Source: Mycolicibacterium tusciae JS617
GTDB taxonomy: Bacteria > Actinomycetota > Actinomycetes > Mycobacteriales > Mycobacteriaceae
Assembly: GCF_000243415.2 (NCBI RefSeq)
Contig: NZ_KI912270.1
Span: 4,462,803-4,526,802, forward strand
DNA length: 64,000 nt
Direction of reading: 5' to 3'
A program made the translations under genes and the position numbers. Position 1 is the stretch's first letter. Every line of letters starts with the position of its first letter. The notes beneath the pieces are model-generated. The model searched no databases and had not been told where the DNA came from. It saw only the letters and a program-made list of their open reading frames with translations. Shown piece by piece: positions 10,351 to 20,861 of the stretch.

Positions 10351-11207
10351 CCCGCGGAATCCAACGGAATGCGCAGCGCTGCTTGGGCATCGTCCCAGAA
10401 TGCGCCCTGGATGCCCGTCGGGATGTGGTCTTCGAGGACTTCGCGTACCAACGCTGTGCGGTCACCGGCCGGGTTGCGCTGCTTGAGCAGCAGGCCGCCG
10501 CTGCCGGGGCCGCGAAGCGGTATCAACCACAGGGCGCCGTCCCGCTTGACTGCGGCCACAGCATCCGACGGGAACCGGCTCGCGGCCAGTGCCGCGTCGA
10601 GGCGGATATAGCCGTCGGCGGTGAACTCGACCTGCAACTCCGCCGATGCCTCGGGCCGCAGGCCGGCGAGATAGTCGCGTTCGATCACGTCGATCACCTG
10701 CTCCATCGCGGACTCCACCGGCTCTGACAGGTCAGCACCGAGCTCCACACCGCTGGCTTCGATGAGAAACACCGTGATATCGGTGGGGCATGCATCGCCG
10801 AGTGCCCAGCGCGCAAACGCGATGGCGTGGTCCCAGCGGAACGAGTGGGTATGCAGCCCCTGAAGTGGCGGCAGTTCCTCCAGCTCTGCGCCGGGCACCC
10901 GGTATACCGTGCCCGGCCTGACACCGGTGGCCGCTGCATCGATGATCACGACCCGCTGCGCGCCGCGCATCTGGAACGCGACGTCCATACCTGCCGTGCC
11001 GCCGTCGACCAGCCGGGCTCCGTCGGGCACGCCACGCTCCCACAGATGACGCACCAGGATCGGCCCGACGCCGTCATCGCCGCGCAGCAGATTCCCGCAC
11101 CCGACGACGAGCACCGCACAACCCGGCGGCTCGATGTCGACATCGACATTGACGTTGACATCGGGCCCACCATGGTCAGCGCACGGTTCTGCAGACGTCG
11201 GAATCAC
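10347..11207 (-). CDS. HyaD/HycI-type hydrogenase maturation endopeptidase with an extra C-terminal domain
   Basis: The GTG at 11207 overlaps the TGA of hhyL (GTGA), giving 286 residues. Residues about 30-185 form the protease that clips the large-subunit C-terminus after nickel insertion: VVGCGNLLRGDDGVGP, the second acidic position VVIIDAAATG, and HSFRWDHAI. Residues about 190-286 are an added domain (FTADGYIRLDAALAASRFPS, RDGALWLIPL) not found in ordinary HyaD. The substrate is inferred to be HhyL, encoded just upstream. Confidence 0.87.
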   Translation of the reverse strand: MIPTSAEPCADHGGPDVNVNVDVDIEPPGCAVLVVGCGNLLRGDDGVGPILVRHLWERGVPDGARLVDGGTAGMDVAFQMRGAQRVVIIDAAATGVRPGTVYRVPGAELEELPPLQGLHTHSFRWDHAIAFARWALGDACPTDITVFLIEASGVELGADLSEPVESAMEQVIDVIERDYLAGLRPEASAELQVEFTADGYIRLDAALAASRFPSDAVAAVKRDGALWLIPLRGPGSGGLLLKQRNPAGDRTALVREVLEDHIPTGIQGAFWDDAQAALRIPLDSAG

Positions 11208-12811
11208 ACCATTCCGTTGATCACGAACTTGGACAGCTCCTTGCCGGACTTGCCGTCGTAGGCGTGCACCGTACACACCAGGCAGGAGTCGAAGCTGCGG
11301 GCCACGTGACCGAGTTCCACTGGATCTTCCGGGTCGACGATCGGGGAACCGATCAGCGCCTGCTCGATCGGGCCGAGCACGTTCGCACCGTCGCGCGGGC
11401 CGATGTTCCACGCCGTCGGTGTGACGACCTGGTAGTTCTTGATCTTGTTGTCCTCGATGACGATCCAGTCGGACAGCGAGCCGCGGGCCGCCTCCGTCGA
11501 GCCGAACCCCTTACCCTCGGCGTGCTCGATCGGCTTCGTGTAGAAGCTCTCCTTCAGGTTGAGCTGGTCCAGCCAGCCCCGCACCCACTTGTAATACTTG
11601 GGGGCCTCGTGCATCCGTGCCAACTGCCGGACGAAGACACTCGGACCGATCTTGTTCATGATGTCGACGAACAGCGGGTCGTTGTCCTGATGCGGGGCGG
11701 CGTTCGGTCCGCCGGCCGCGATCCGGCGTGCCAGCGGGCCCGCCTCGAGCGGGATGTTGCCGAGCCCGTCCACCTCGTAGCGCGGCGCCTTGGCCCAGGT
11801 GTACTTGCCCTGCCCCCTGCCCACTTCGGGATCGATGGGAATGGTCTCGCCCTCGAACGGGTGCAGCGGCCGGTCGCCCTCGTAGAAGGCGTGCGTGACG
11901 TCTTCCCGGACCCGGGCCTGGTCGAAGTCGTGCCACTGGCCCTGCGCGTAGATCCCCTGCCGTCCGATGAGCGCGCCGTTGCGGCTGTCAATGGTCGGGT
12001 TCTCATATAGCGACGGCTCGAAGTACGTGCCCGTGGCCAGGTAGTTGCCGACGCCCTGGCCGTACTTGTCGAGTCCGGTGTCCAGGCTGTAGCGGATGAA
12101 GAATCCGCAGTCGCTGTTGTACTGGGCCTCGTTCTCGTCCACCCACGCGAGCACGTCTTCCCAGGTCTTGTTCTCCAGCCAGCGGTCGACCGAGCACCCC
12201 AGCCACTGCTTTTCGAGCCAGTTGTCCTTCCAGTGCTCGAAGATCGCGATCGAGCGGGTGACGTCGGCCAGCGACGGCGCACACATGACACCGCCGGGAA
12301 CCATGAAGCTGGAGTGCGGCCACTGTCCTCCGAAGATCGCGTAGACCTCCACCGGCTTGGCCGAAAGCACCACGCCCGGCTGGTAACTCGTGCCCACGTA
12401 CGGCGCGAACCGGCGGACGGCCTCCGCGTACAGCTTCGACTTGGCGTAGTTCTTGTTCGTGAAGTCGATGGCGAACAATGCATAGAAGTAGCGCGGAATC
12501 GACTGCAGGGTTTCGGCCGCCTGGCAGATGTTGCGTATCAGCGTCGCGTTGGGGGGTACGTGCGTACGCCATGCCGTGTCAAGTGCGTACGCCGACTTGT
12601 ACAGGTGGCTGCCGCCGCAGATGCCGCAGATCCGCGGACAGACCACGAGGCCGGCCTGCGGGTCTTTACCGCGCAGGATGATTTCGAAACCGCGGAACAT
12701 CGCGGCCTCGGTCCACGCGGAGGTGACGACGCCGTCGTCGATGGTGACTCGGACGTCGAGGTCACCCTCGACGCGCCCCAAGGGGCTCACAAACAGATCG
12801 AGAGAGGTCAT
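11204..12811 (-). CDS. hhyL: Group 1h [NiFe]-hydrogenase large subunit HhyL
   Basis: 535 residues carrying the NiFe(CN)2CO site that oxidises H2, probably at trace levels, as known for mycobacterial and streptomycete group 1h enzymes. The N-terminal ligand motif is RICGICGGSH and the C-terminal one is DSCLVCTVH, followed by a 19-residue tail that the protease would remove. The start is the ATG at 12811, preceded by GAAAGGAC; the frame is open further upstream to 13234, but that is a shadow of hhyS. Electrons should pass to HhyS. Assignment to group 1h rests on the motifs and neighbours. Confidence 0.95.
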   Translation of the reverse strand: MTSLDLFVSPLGRVEGDLDVRVTIDDGVVTSAWTEAAMFRGFEIILRGKDPQAGLVVCPRICGICGGSHLYKSAYALDTAWRTHVPPNATLIRNICQAAETLQSIPRYFYALFAIDFTNKNYAKSKLYAEAVRRFAPYVGTSYQPGVVLSAKPVEVYAIFGGQWPHSSFMVPGGVMCAPSLADVTRSIAIFEHWKDNWLEKQWLGCSVDRWLENKTWEDVLAWVDENEAQYNSDCGFFIRYSLDTGLDKYGQGVGNYLATGTYFEPSLYENPTIDSRNGALIGRQGIYAQGQWHDFDQARVREDVTHAFYEGDRPLHPFEGETIPIDPEVGRGQGKYTWAKAPRYEVDGLGNIPLEAGPLARRIAAGGPNAAPHQDNDPLFVDIMNKIGPSVFVRQLARMHEAPKYYKWVRGWLDQLNLKESFYTKPIEHAEGKGFGSTEAARGSLSDWIVIEDNKIKNYQVVTPTAWNIGPRDGANVLGPIEQALIGSPIVDPEDPVELGHVARSFDSCLVCTVHAYDGKSGKELSKFVINGMV

Positions 12812-12867
12812 GGTTGGTCCTTTCAGAACCTGGGCTGATGGTTTGGGCGCGCGGTGTTTAGCCATTG

Positions 12868-13839
12868 CTAGACCACAAACATGTCTTCCTTCGACCACTG
12901 CGGTGCGGCGATGCGGGCGGCGGCGGCGTGGGCCATGTAGGTGAGGTGATCCGACCCCTCCGGGACTTCCTTGGGGATCATGCCGCTGACCTTCTGCGTC
13001 TTGAAAACCGTTCCCGGCATCAGGTCGAAATGGGGGAATTCCGGCTCGGTGCAGCCTAGACACGGCATCCCCGCGCGGGTCTTCGAAGACTGGCGGTTCC
13101 ACAGAATCCTGTTGCACGGCGAGTGGGTCATCGGGCCGCGGCAGCCGAACTCGTAGAACAGGCATCCGGTGCGCGTTCCCTCGCCGAACGAGGTGGTGGA
13201 CTGCTTGTATTCGAAGAACTGCACGCGCGTGCAACCCGTCTGGGTGAAGGTCTTGAAGAACGTCTCGGGCCGGTGCAGCTCGTCGAGCGTTATGTCACCG
13301 GCGCGCCCGGTGGCCAGCGCGACGAGGATCTGCGTGATCCAGTCGGGGTGGGCCGGGCAGCCCGGGATGTTGATGACGGGCAGGCCCATCTTGGAGCGGA
13401 AGTCCGGGCCCAGGAAGCCACCCTTGTTCCGCTTGTGGAACTGCAGGCCCGTCGAGGCCGACGGGTTGGGCTCCATTGCCGGGATGCCACCCCAGCACGC
13501 ACAGTCCCCGATCGCGACCACAATCTGCGCCGCGCCGGCAAGGTCGACCACCCAGTCCTTCATCGCCCGGTCGGCGAACATATCCATTCGACCGCTGCCG
13601 TTCGGCGCCTCGATAACACTGCCTTCGAATACGAAAATATCGAGGGGCCGTTCACCCCTCGCACAATCCCAGAACACTTTCTGAGCATTGTTTCCGAGCT
13701 CCAACCCCAATGACGGATGCCATAGGAGATCGAGACCGAAATCGACGATCAAATCGACGACATTTGGTTCCTCAGCGTTGAGAAATGACATGGTGTTTCC
13801 ACTACATGCCCCTCCCTGAAACCACAGGACGGAAGCCAT
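12868..13839 (-). CDS. hhyS: Group 1h [NiFe]-hydrogenase small subunit HhyS
   Basis: 323 residues starting MASVLWFQGGACSGN, with no Tat signal, so the enzyme is cytoplasmic or on the inner face. Iron-sulfur ligands are visible in GGACSGN, IGDCACWGG and PGCPAHPDW (proximal cluster), and in the C-terminal Cys-rich part (TGCTRVQF, FGCRGPMTHSPCN, GMPCLGCTEPEFP). The ATG at 13839 has a strong GAGAGGAG ribosome site; the ORF extends to 13878, but that part is unlike the family. It is the first structural gene, followed by hhyL. Confidence 0.95.
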   Translation of the reverse strand: MASVLWFQGGACSGNTMSFLNAEEPNVVDLIVDFGLDLLWHPSLGLELGNNAQKVFWDCARGERPLDIFVFEGSVIEAPNGSGRMDMFADRAMKDWVVDLAGAAQIVVAIGDCACWGGIPAMEPNPSASTGLQFHKRNKGGFLGPDFRSKMGLPVINIPGCPAHPDWITQILVALATGRAGDITLDELHRPETFFKTFTQTGCTRVQFFEYKQSTTSFGEGTRTGCLFYEFGCRGPMTHSPCNRILWNRQSSKTRAGMPCLGCTEPEFPHFDLMPGTVFKTQKVSGMIPKEVPEGSDHLTYMAHAAAARIAAPQWSKEDMFVV

Positions 13840-13922
13840 ACGAACTCCTCTCGATAGCGACCAAGGGCTGGGCCGCAATTTCGGTTTACGGGCTGAAAAC
13901 TCTTGAGGGATTTAGTTCGGCG

Positions 13923-14474
13923 TCACTCTTGGGCGAGTCGGCGCCCGAACGCGCGGGCCACCTGGACCAGGAGCCCGAGCCCGCGCTGAACGTCCTTGTC
14001 CTTGGTCACCCGCCACATGCCGAAGAGACCTTTGGGGCCACCGGGGTCGGCTGCGGCTGCGGCCTTTCCCTCGACCAGCGCCTGCCCGAGTAGTGCGAGT
14101 ACCTCGGCGGCTTCCGGATCGGTCAGATGCGATGTCAGCAGCGTGTTGAGTGCCGGGGTGGCTCCGACAACCGCACCCGACAGGCTCGCGAGACTGGCCG
14201 CCAGGCCCGGCAGGTCAACATCTTTCAGCGACTCGGCGCCGGGGATCGACTGTGCGGACAGCGACGACAGATTGAGCTCGCCGACCGCGGCGGCCAGCGA
14301 TTCACCGATCTCGTCGCCGCGCCGAAGGAATCCGTCGATACTGGCGACGAGGATGGCCAACAGGTCGGCATGGTCGAGCAGGCTGTTCAACGAGCTCGCT
14401 ATTTGCGGGTCGTCCAAGCGGTCACGCAACGCGTCCGCCGGCGAGATCGCCATCACCTGCCCGTTTGCCGTCAT
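13923..14474 (-). CDS. DUF1641 family protein, first gene of the hhy operon
   Basis: 183 residues, Ala/Leu/Gly-rich and helical, with the LFGMWRVTKDKDVQRGLGLLV segment typical of DUF1641 proteins. These occur next to formate dehydrogenases and hydrogenases and have no proven function. I prefer the ATG at 14474; a second Met, eight codons on, is possible. It reads away from the AraC gene and ends about 85 bp before hhyS, so it is probably the leader gene of the operon. Confidence 0.75.
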   Translation of the reverse strand: MTANGQVMAISPADALRDRLDDPQIASSLNSLLDHADLLAILVASIDGFLRRGDEIGESLAAAVGELNLSSLSAQSIPGAESLKDVDLPGLAASLASLSGAVVGATPALNTLLTSHLTDPEAAEVLALLGQALVEGKAAAAADPGGPKGLFGMWRVTKDKDVQRGLGLLVQVARAFGRRLAQE

Positions 14475-14631
14475 GCAGAACCCCCGTGTCGGATGGTGCG
14501 AGGCCGGTGTGGCCTCAATCACAAGCTAGCGGGGGTGTGACGTGGCTGCCTATCGCTTTCACGCAAGACCTGTCAGAATTGCGAAGACTTCAGCGCGCTG
14601 GGGCGCGCCAGCATCCCGGGAGGCTTGTGTG

Positions 14632-14643
14632 ATCAGCACTGAT
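14632..14643. promoter_or_regulatory. Short palindrome in the hhy/AraC divergent region
   Basis: ATCAG-CA-CTGAT lies in the 217-bp region between the divergent DUF1641/hhy operon and the AraC-type gene. It is a perfect short inverted repeat and might be an operator, but arms this small also occur by chance. No clear -35/-10 pair is visible. Confidence 0.25.
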
Positions 14644-14691
14644 ACCTTAGCGATCGGTTCATTGTCGCCCCCTCGACGTTGGAAATGACCG

Positions 14692-15753
14692 ATGTCGCGG
14701 CTGACGCGTCTCGGCTATATCGACGTCCGGCGCACCAGCAACCCGGTTCGCCGCAAGGTGCGATCCCGCGGCGTGCCGCCGGCGCTTGCGGACAACGAGA
14801 TCTTCTACACCGAGGACGTCCCCGAGGCGTCCCGGCTGATCGCCCAAGCGCTGGCGCCACTGAAACTCCACGTAGAACCAGAGCAGAAGGACGCGTTTGC
14901 CGCGACGATGCACGGCGTGCGGTTGCGCAATGTCAGCTTGCTCTACCTCGACGTGCACGTCACTGCGACCATCGACATTCCCATTCTTGGGCAGTACTTC
15001 GCCGTTCACATGCCGATGAATGGACGCGCGATGGTCAGCCACCGTGGCCGCACCTTCGAGGCCAACACGATCCGCGCGCTGGTCACCAGCCCCGGTGTGC
15101 CGCTGCGGATCGAGTTCGACCACGATTCGCCACAGTTGCTGATCCGGATCGAAGCGCGTCCGATGGTTGCGCATCTCACCCGACTGCTCGGCCGCAGCCT
15201 CTCGCGACCACTGGAATTCGAACCCGAGTTCGACCTCGCGACGGAAGCCGCAATGCGGTGGCACACCGCTGTCCAGCTGATCCACACCGAGGTCTTTCAT
15301 CCGGGCTCGCTGATCCAGCGCGGGCAGGGTATCGGCGCGGTGGAAGAGTTGGTGATGAGTAGCCTGCTGCAGCTGCAGCCGTCCAACTACCACGACCAGT
15401 TCCTGCAACCGCCGAAGCCGGACCAGCGCCGTGCGGTGGTTCAAGAAGCGATGGATTACATCGATGATCACCTCGGCGAGCGCATCACGATGGAGGCGGT
15501 GGCGAAGGCCGTCCATATGAGCGTCCGGTCGATACAGCAGGGCTTTCGCGACGAACTCGGCATGTCGCCGATGACCTTTGTCCGTGAGCGCCGACTGGAA
15601 CGGGTGCACGAGGAACTCACCGACGCAATGCCGGGCGACGGTGTGACGGTGACGTCGGTGGCCGAACGCTGGGGCTTCCATCATCTCGGCAGCTTCGCGG
15701 TCGAATACCGCAAACGCTGGGGTGAGGCTCCGTCGGAAACCCTACGGCGCTAA
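14692..15753 (+). CDS. AraC-family transcriptional regulator
   Basis: 353 residues. The N-terminal part is a cupin-like AraC_binding_2 domain (ILGQYFAVHMPMNG, RTFEANTIRALVTSPGVPLRIEF). The C-terminal 100 residues are a double-HTH AraC DNA-binding domain (ERITMEAVAKAVHMSVRSIQQGFRDELG and VTSVAERWGFHHLGSFAVEYRKRWGE). It is divergent from the group 1h hydrogenase operon and is therefore a candidate regulator of it; that is inference. The start ATG at 14692 has a modest GGAA site. Confidence 0.9.
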   Translation: MSRLTRLGYIDVRRTSNPVRRKVRSRGVPPALADNEIFYTEDVPEASRLIAQALAPLKLHVEPEQKDAFAATMHGVRLRNVSLLYLDVHVTATIDIPILGQYFAVHMPMNGRAMVSHRGRTFEANTIRALVTSPGVPLRIEFDHDSPQLLIRIEARPMVAHLTRLLGRSLSRPLEFEPEFDLATEAAMRWHTAVQLIHTEVFHPGSLIQRGQGIGAVEELVMSSLLQLQPSNYHDQFLQPPKPDQRRAVVQEAMDYIDDHLGERITMEAVAKAVHMSVRSIQQGFRDELGMSPMTFVRERRLERVHEELTDAMPGDGVTVTSVAERWGFHHLGSFAVEYRKRWGEAPSETLRR

Positions 15754-15759
15754 CACATT

Positions 15760-16665
15760 TCAGGAAGCTCGGCTCCGCAAGCCGGTGACGTCGCGCCAGC
15801 CCAACTCGGGACGCGACAGCAGGTGGGCGATCAGCAGTTCGGTCGACATCGTCGGGGTGGCCTGACTCACCACGTGCCATGGCCGCTTCAACGGCGTCCC
15901 GGTAACCGGCAGCTCCACCAGCGTGCCCGCGCGCAACTCACGAAGCACGGCCTGCCGAGACACCAGCGTGATACCCAGCCCCGCGACCGCCGCGGACACG
16001 ACGGCACCGTGGGATCCGAGCACCAACTGCGGTGGGGTGATGGCGAGCTCGGCGAGCAAGGCCGTCATCGTCGACCGGGTGCCTGATCCGGGTTCGCGAA
16101 GCAGCCAGGTAGCGCTCGCGGGCACAAAATTCCGGGCCGCGGCGGGCGGACCCACCATGATCAGGGTGTTCGGGCTGACGGCGCGCACCCGCACGTCGCC
16201 GCGGAGGTCGTCGGGGGGACGTCCGGCCACCACGAGGTCGACCTCGTGGCGCGACAGCATCGGCCAGACGGCATTGCGGGCGGCAACCTCCAGATGCAGC
16301 ACCACACCCGGGTGCTCGGCGCGAAACGATGCCAGCGCGGCGGGGATGAGCAGTTCGCCCGCCGACGTGACCGCCGCCAACCGGATCGAGCCGTTCTCCG
16401 GATCAGCTTCTCCGCGCGCAGCCAGTACCGCCTCGTCGTGCAGGCCGAGGATTCGGCGCGCGTACTCGACGTACCGCAGGCCGGCCGGTGTCAACCGGAC
16501 ACCGCGCCCGTGCCGGTCGACCAGTACGATGCCGATGTCGTTACTGAGCGCCCGGATTGCCGACGAGATCGACGACTCGGTCACCACCAGGCGCTCGGCG
16601 GCGCCCCGCACGGACCCGGCATCAGCCAGTTCGACGAGCGCACGCAGTCGCGCGTTGGTGGTCAT
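15760..16665 (-). CDS. cbbR: LysR-type regulator CbbR
   Basis: 301 residues: an N-terminal winged HTH (LRALVELADAGSVRGAAERLVVTESSISSAIRAL) followed by a LysR substrate-binding domain. Its ATG overlaps the cbbX stop, so it is the last gene of a cbbLSXR operon and not, as in many autotrophs, divergent from cbbL. In the family, CbbR senses metabolites such as RuBP or NADPH and activates cbb promoters. The name is from context. A candidate operator lies upstream of cbbL at 19642-19667. Confidence 0.87.
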   Translation of the reverse strand: MTTNARLRALVELADAGSVRGAAERLVVTESSISSAIRALSNDIGIVLVDRHGRGVRLTPAGLRYVEYARRILGLHDEAVLAARGEADPENGSIRLAAVTSAGELLIPAALASFRAEHPGVVLHLEVAARNAVWPMLSRHEVDLVVAGRPPDDLRGDVRVRAVSPNTLIMVGPPAAARNFVPASATWLLREPGSGTRSTMTALLAELAITPPQLVLGSHGAVVSAAVAGLGITLVSRQAVLRELRAGTLVELPVTGTPLKRPWHVVSQATPTMSTELLIAHLLSRPELGWRDVTGLRSRAS

Positions 16666-17702
16666 ATCGCCTCAGTTCCACGGGAGTCGCCGACGCAGTG
16701 TGCCCCGACGTTAACGCCGGCAGGTATCTGAAAAACGCGACTCGCCAGCAGATCCGCCGAATCGATGGTCGTGAGTGCGGCGAGGTCGACGCTGCCCGCG
16801 CTGGCCAGCAGACGTCGCGCGTGGCGCAACCGTGCCCGTTCTAGTGCGTTGCGGACGCTGCGCGCATTGGCGAACCACGGCTGGTCGATCCGCAGGTTCA
16901 GGTATCGGCGCAGCACCTCCCGGGCGTCGTCGGAGAACGTGTAGCCCAGGCCGTCGGTCATCAGCACCGCGATGTCCTCGAGTTCGTCGACGGTGTAGTC
17001 GGGGAAGGTGATGTGGTGCGCAATTCGGCTCTGCATACCGGGATTCGCCGAGAAGAACTGATCCATCTTGTCTGCGTAGCCGGCGAGGATGACGACGAGG
17101 TCGTCGCGGTTGTTCTCCATGACCTGTAGCAGGATCTCGATTGCTTCGGACCCGTAGTCGCGCTCGTTCTCCACCTTGTAGAGGTAGTACGCCTCGTCGA
17201 TGAAAAGCACGCCGCCCATCGCCCGCTTGATGACGTCCTTGGTCTTGGGCGCTGTGTGCCCGACGTACTCGCCCACCAGATCGTCGCGGGTCACGCTGAC
17301 CAGGTGTCCGCGCCGCAGATAGCCGAGCCGATGCAGCAGATCCGCCATCCGCATGGCCACCGTCGTCTTTCCGGTGCCCGGGTTGCCGGTGAAGGACATG
17401 TGCAGCGTGGGCTGCGGCGCCGTCACCCCGAAGCGGGCCCGCATCTTGTCAACGAGCAGCAGCGCAGCGATCTCGGCGATGCGTGTCTTGACCGGCTCGA
17501 GCCCGACGAGTTCCGCATCGAGCGCGCGCAGGACGTCGTCGGTGCCGGACTCGCGGCGCAGGGCGGCCAGGTCGACCATCGCGTCGGCTGGCAGCAGCTC
17601 TCGCTCCGGCACGTCCGACTCCCCGTCCAGTTGCGGACCGGGAGCCGGACGCGGCCGGTACCCGAACGAGCTGCGCGGGTTCTCGGCATTTCCGATGGTC
17701 AT
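16662..17702 (-). CDS. cbbX: CbbX, red-type RuBisCO activase (AAA+)
   Basis: 346 residues with Walker A GNPGTGKT, Walker [11 protein letters not shown], and sensor/arginine-finger regions ([18 protein letters not shown]). CbbX hexamers use ATP to pull the C-terminus of the large subunit and free inhibited red-type RuBisCO. The family core starts near residue 45; the first 45 residues are a polar extension. ATGA overlaps join it to cbbS upstream and cbbR downstream. Its presence supports a red-lineage form I RuBisCO. Confidence 0.96.
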   Translation of the reverse strand: MTIGNAENPRSSFGYRPRPAPGPQLDGESDVPERELLPADAMVDLAALRRESGTDDVLRALDAELVGLEPVKTRIAEIAALLLVDKMRARFGVTAPQPTLHMSFTGNPGTGKTTVAMRMADLLHRLGYLRRGHLVSVTRDDLVGEYVGHTAPKTKDVIKRAMGGVLFIDEAYYLYKVENERDYGSEAIEILLQVMENNRDDLVVILAGYADKMDQFFSANPGMQSRIAHHITFPDYTVDELEDIAVLMTDGLGYTFSDDAREVLRRYLNLRIDQPWFANARSVRNALERARLRHARRLLASAGSVDLAALTTIDSADLLASRVFQIPAGVNVGAHCVGDSRGTEAI

Positions 17703-18130
17703 GGGTTCGCCGGGCTATAGCGGTCCCCCTCCGGTCGCTCGGTGGCGTAGGAGTGGGTTGTGTAGCCGATCCTGCGGTCCGATTTCTCGGCGCGCTCGAG
17801 CCGGAAGCCCGGCTCTTCGCCCGGCCGATTGACGATGAACGATAACGCGGTCGTCTGCCGGCCCAGGCTCGAGTCGTACGCGTTGAGCCGGATGTAGGAA
17901 TTCGGGTTCGCGGCCCGGCAGGCGTTCACTTCCATCAGCACACCCGCCGCGTCCTTCAGGTCGAACATCGGCAAGCCCCACATCTCCCAGTAGGTGTTGC
18001 GCGGATGGGGATCGTCGGTGAACTCCACCGACAGCGGCCAGCCGTTGCTGAGCGCGTAGTTGATCTGGGCGGTGATCTCCTCGTCGGTGAAGTCGGGCAG
18101 ATACGAGAAGGCGCCCTGGGTGATTCGCAT
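17699..18130 (-). CDS. cbbS: RuBisCO small subunit
   Basis: 143 residues starting [19 protein letters not shown], the red-type CbbS start, and containing the conserved [11 protein letters not shown] and [10 protein letters not shown] segments. The C-terminal extension beyond about residue 105 fits red-type small subunits, whose C-terminal hairpin fills the central pore. It lies 23 bp after cbbL and overlaps cbbX by 4 bp. Confidence 0.96.
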   Translation of the reverse strand: MRITQGAFSYLPDFTDEEITAQINYALSNGWPLSVEFTDDPHPRNTYWEMWGLPMFDLKDAAGVLMEVNACRAANPNSYIRLNAYDSSLGRQTTALSFIVNRPGEEPGFRLERAEKSDRRIGYTTHSYATERPEGDRYSPANP

Positions 18131-18153
18131 CGTGAACTCCCTTTTCCGGTGGT

Positions 18154-19629
<1,476 letters not shown>

Positions 19630-19641
19630 TTAGTACTGATG

Positions 19642-19667
19642 ATCAACTTATCACTTAAGTATTTGAT
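19642..19667. promoter_or_regulatory. Candidate CbbR operator between cbbL and fba
   Basis: The 185-bp divergent region between cbbL (minus) and fba (plus) has an unusually AT-rich core. It contains ATCAACTTA and TAAGTATTTGAT as inverted arms (outer ATCAA/TTGAT exact). LysR proteins bind such interrupted palindromes with a T-N11-A core. Its place 58 bp upstream of the cbbL start suits an activator site. No binding data are available from sequence alone. Confidence 0.4.
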
Positions 19668-19769
19668 TCCCCCCCTCGCGATCCACCACCCGGGTGAGGC
19701 ACATCCGTTCTGCCTGCTCTTACCGTGTGCGCACGGACGCACCGCAGGGCCAACGAGTAAGGATCACGG

Positions 19770-20780
19770 ATGACAACCCGAGGTATTGACTGCAGGCAGA
19801 TCGCCGCGCAACTGACCGCGCCCGGCAAGGGCATCCTGGCCGCCGACGAGAGCATCGCCACCATGTCGTCGCGACTCGAGCAGGCCGGCGTCACACCGAC
19901 CGCCGACAGCAGGCGCACCTATCGCGAGTTGCTCGCCACCACGCCGGGGCTGTCTGACGGTGTCTCCGGGATCATCTTCTGTGACGAGACCCTCGGCCAG
20001 GTTCTCAGCGACGGGAGGCCGTTCGCACAGGCCGTGCGTGAAATGGGAATCCTTCCGGGCATCAAGGTCGACACCGGCGCCAAGCCGTGCCCGGGTCTTC
20101 CCGGCGAGACGATCACCGAGGGGTTGGACGGGCTGCCCGCCCGCCTGGCTCACTACGCCGAGATCGGTGCGGCCTTCGCCAAGTGGCGGGCGGTGTTCAC
20201 CATCACCGCCGAGAAGCCGAGCTGGGGATCGATCGCCAACAACGCCAACGCGCTGGCGCGGTATGCGGCGGCCTGCCAGGAGGCCGGTCTGGTGCCGATT
20301 GTCGAGCCGGAGGTGCTGATGACCGGCCCGCACACGATCGCGCGGTGCGCCGAGGTCACCGCATCCGTCCACGCCGCGGTCAGGCAGCAGCTCTCGCTGC
20401 AACATGTCGATCTGGCCGGCATCGTGCTCAAACCGAACATGATCACCGAGGGCGACGAATGCCCCGAACGGTCCACCCCGGAACAAGTCGCCGAAGCGAC
20501 GGTGCAGGTTCTGCGCGCCTGGCCGGCCGACCTGGCGGGAGTCGCATTTCTGTCCGGCGGGCAGCCGCCGGAGCGCGCGACCGCCAATCTCGAGGCCATG
20601 CAACAGCATCGGACGCCGTGGCCGCTCACGTTCTCGTTCGGCCGCGCCCTGGTGTCTCCGGCACTTGCCGCCTGGGCGGGCGACGAGAGTCGCGTTGCCG
20701 ACGGTCAGGCTGCGCTCGGGGCGCACGTCGCCGCGAACGCGGCGGCAGCGCGGTTGCGCACCGACCTCAAGTCGGCTTAA
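19770..20780 (+). CDS. fba: Class I fructose-bisphosphate aldolase
   Basis: 336 residues. The GKGILAADES start, GVIPIVEPEVL-like block (LVPIVEPEVL) and Schiff-base Lys in GIVLKPNMI identify the class I, metal-independent enzyme. It condenses triose phosphates to fructose-1,6-bisphosphate, and in the Calvin cycle also makes sedoheptulose-1,7-bisphosphate. The ATG at 19770 follows AAGGATCACGG. It is divergent from cbbL and probably co-regulated with it. It converges with pgk; the 81-bp gap has no clear terminator. Confidence 0.94.
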   Translation: MTTRGIDCRQIAAQLTAPGKGILAADESIATMSSRLEQAGVTPTADSRRTYRELLATTPGLSDGVSGIIFCDETLGQVLSDGRPFAQAVREMGILPGIKVDTGAKPCPGLPGETITEGLDGLPARLAHYAEIGAAFAKWRAVFTITAEKPSWGSIANNANALARYAAACQEAGLVPIVEPEVLMTGPHTIARCAEVTASVHAAVRQQLSLQHVDLAGIVLKPNMITEGDECPERSTPEQVAEATVQVLRAWPADLAGVAFLSGGQPPERATANLEAMQQHRTPWPLTFSFGRALVSPALAAWAGDESRVADGQAALGAHVAANAAAARLRTDLKSA

Positions 20781-20861
20781 GCATCTGTGCTACCCGCGAA
20801 GATGCTCAGGGCCGGGATGCAATGAGCCGCAGGGGATTTCCACGGTTCAGCTGACAGCCGG

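Noticed and set aside
12812..13234. A 141-residue N-terminal extension of HhyL
   Set aside because: It overlaps hhyS in another frame, is Arg/His/Pro-rich like a shadow frame, and the family start with a good ribosome site is at 12811.
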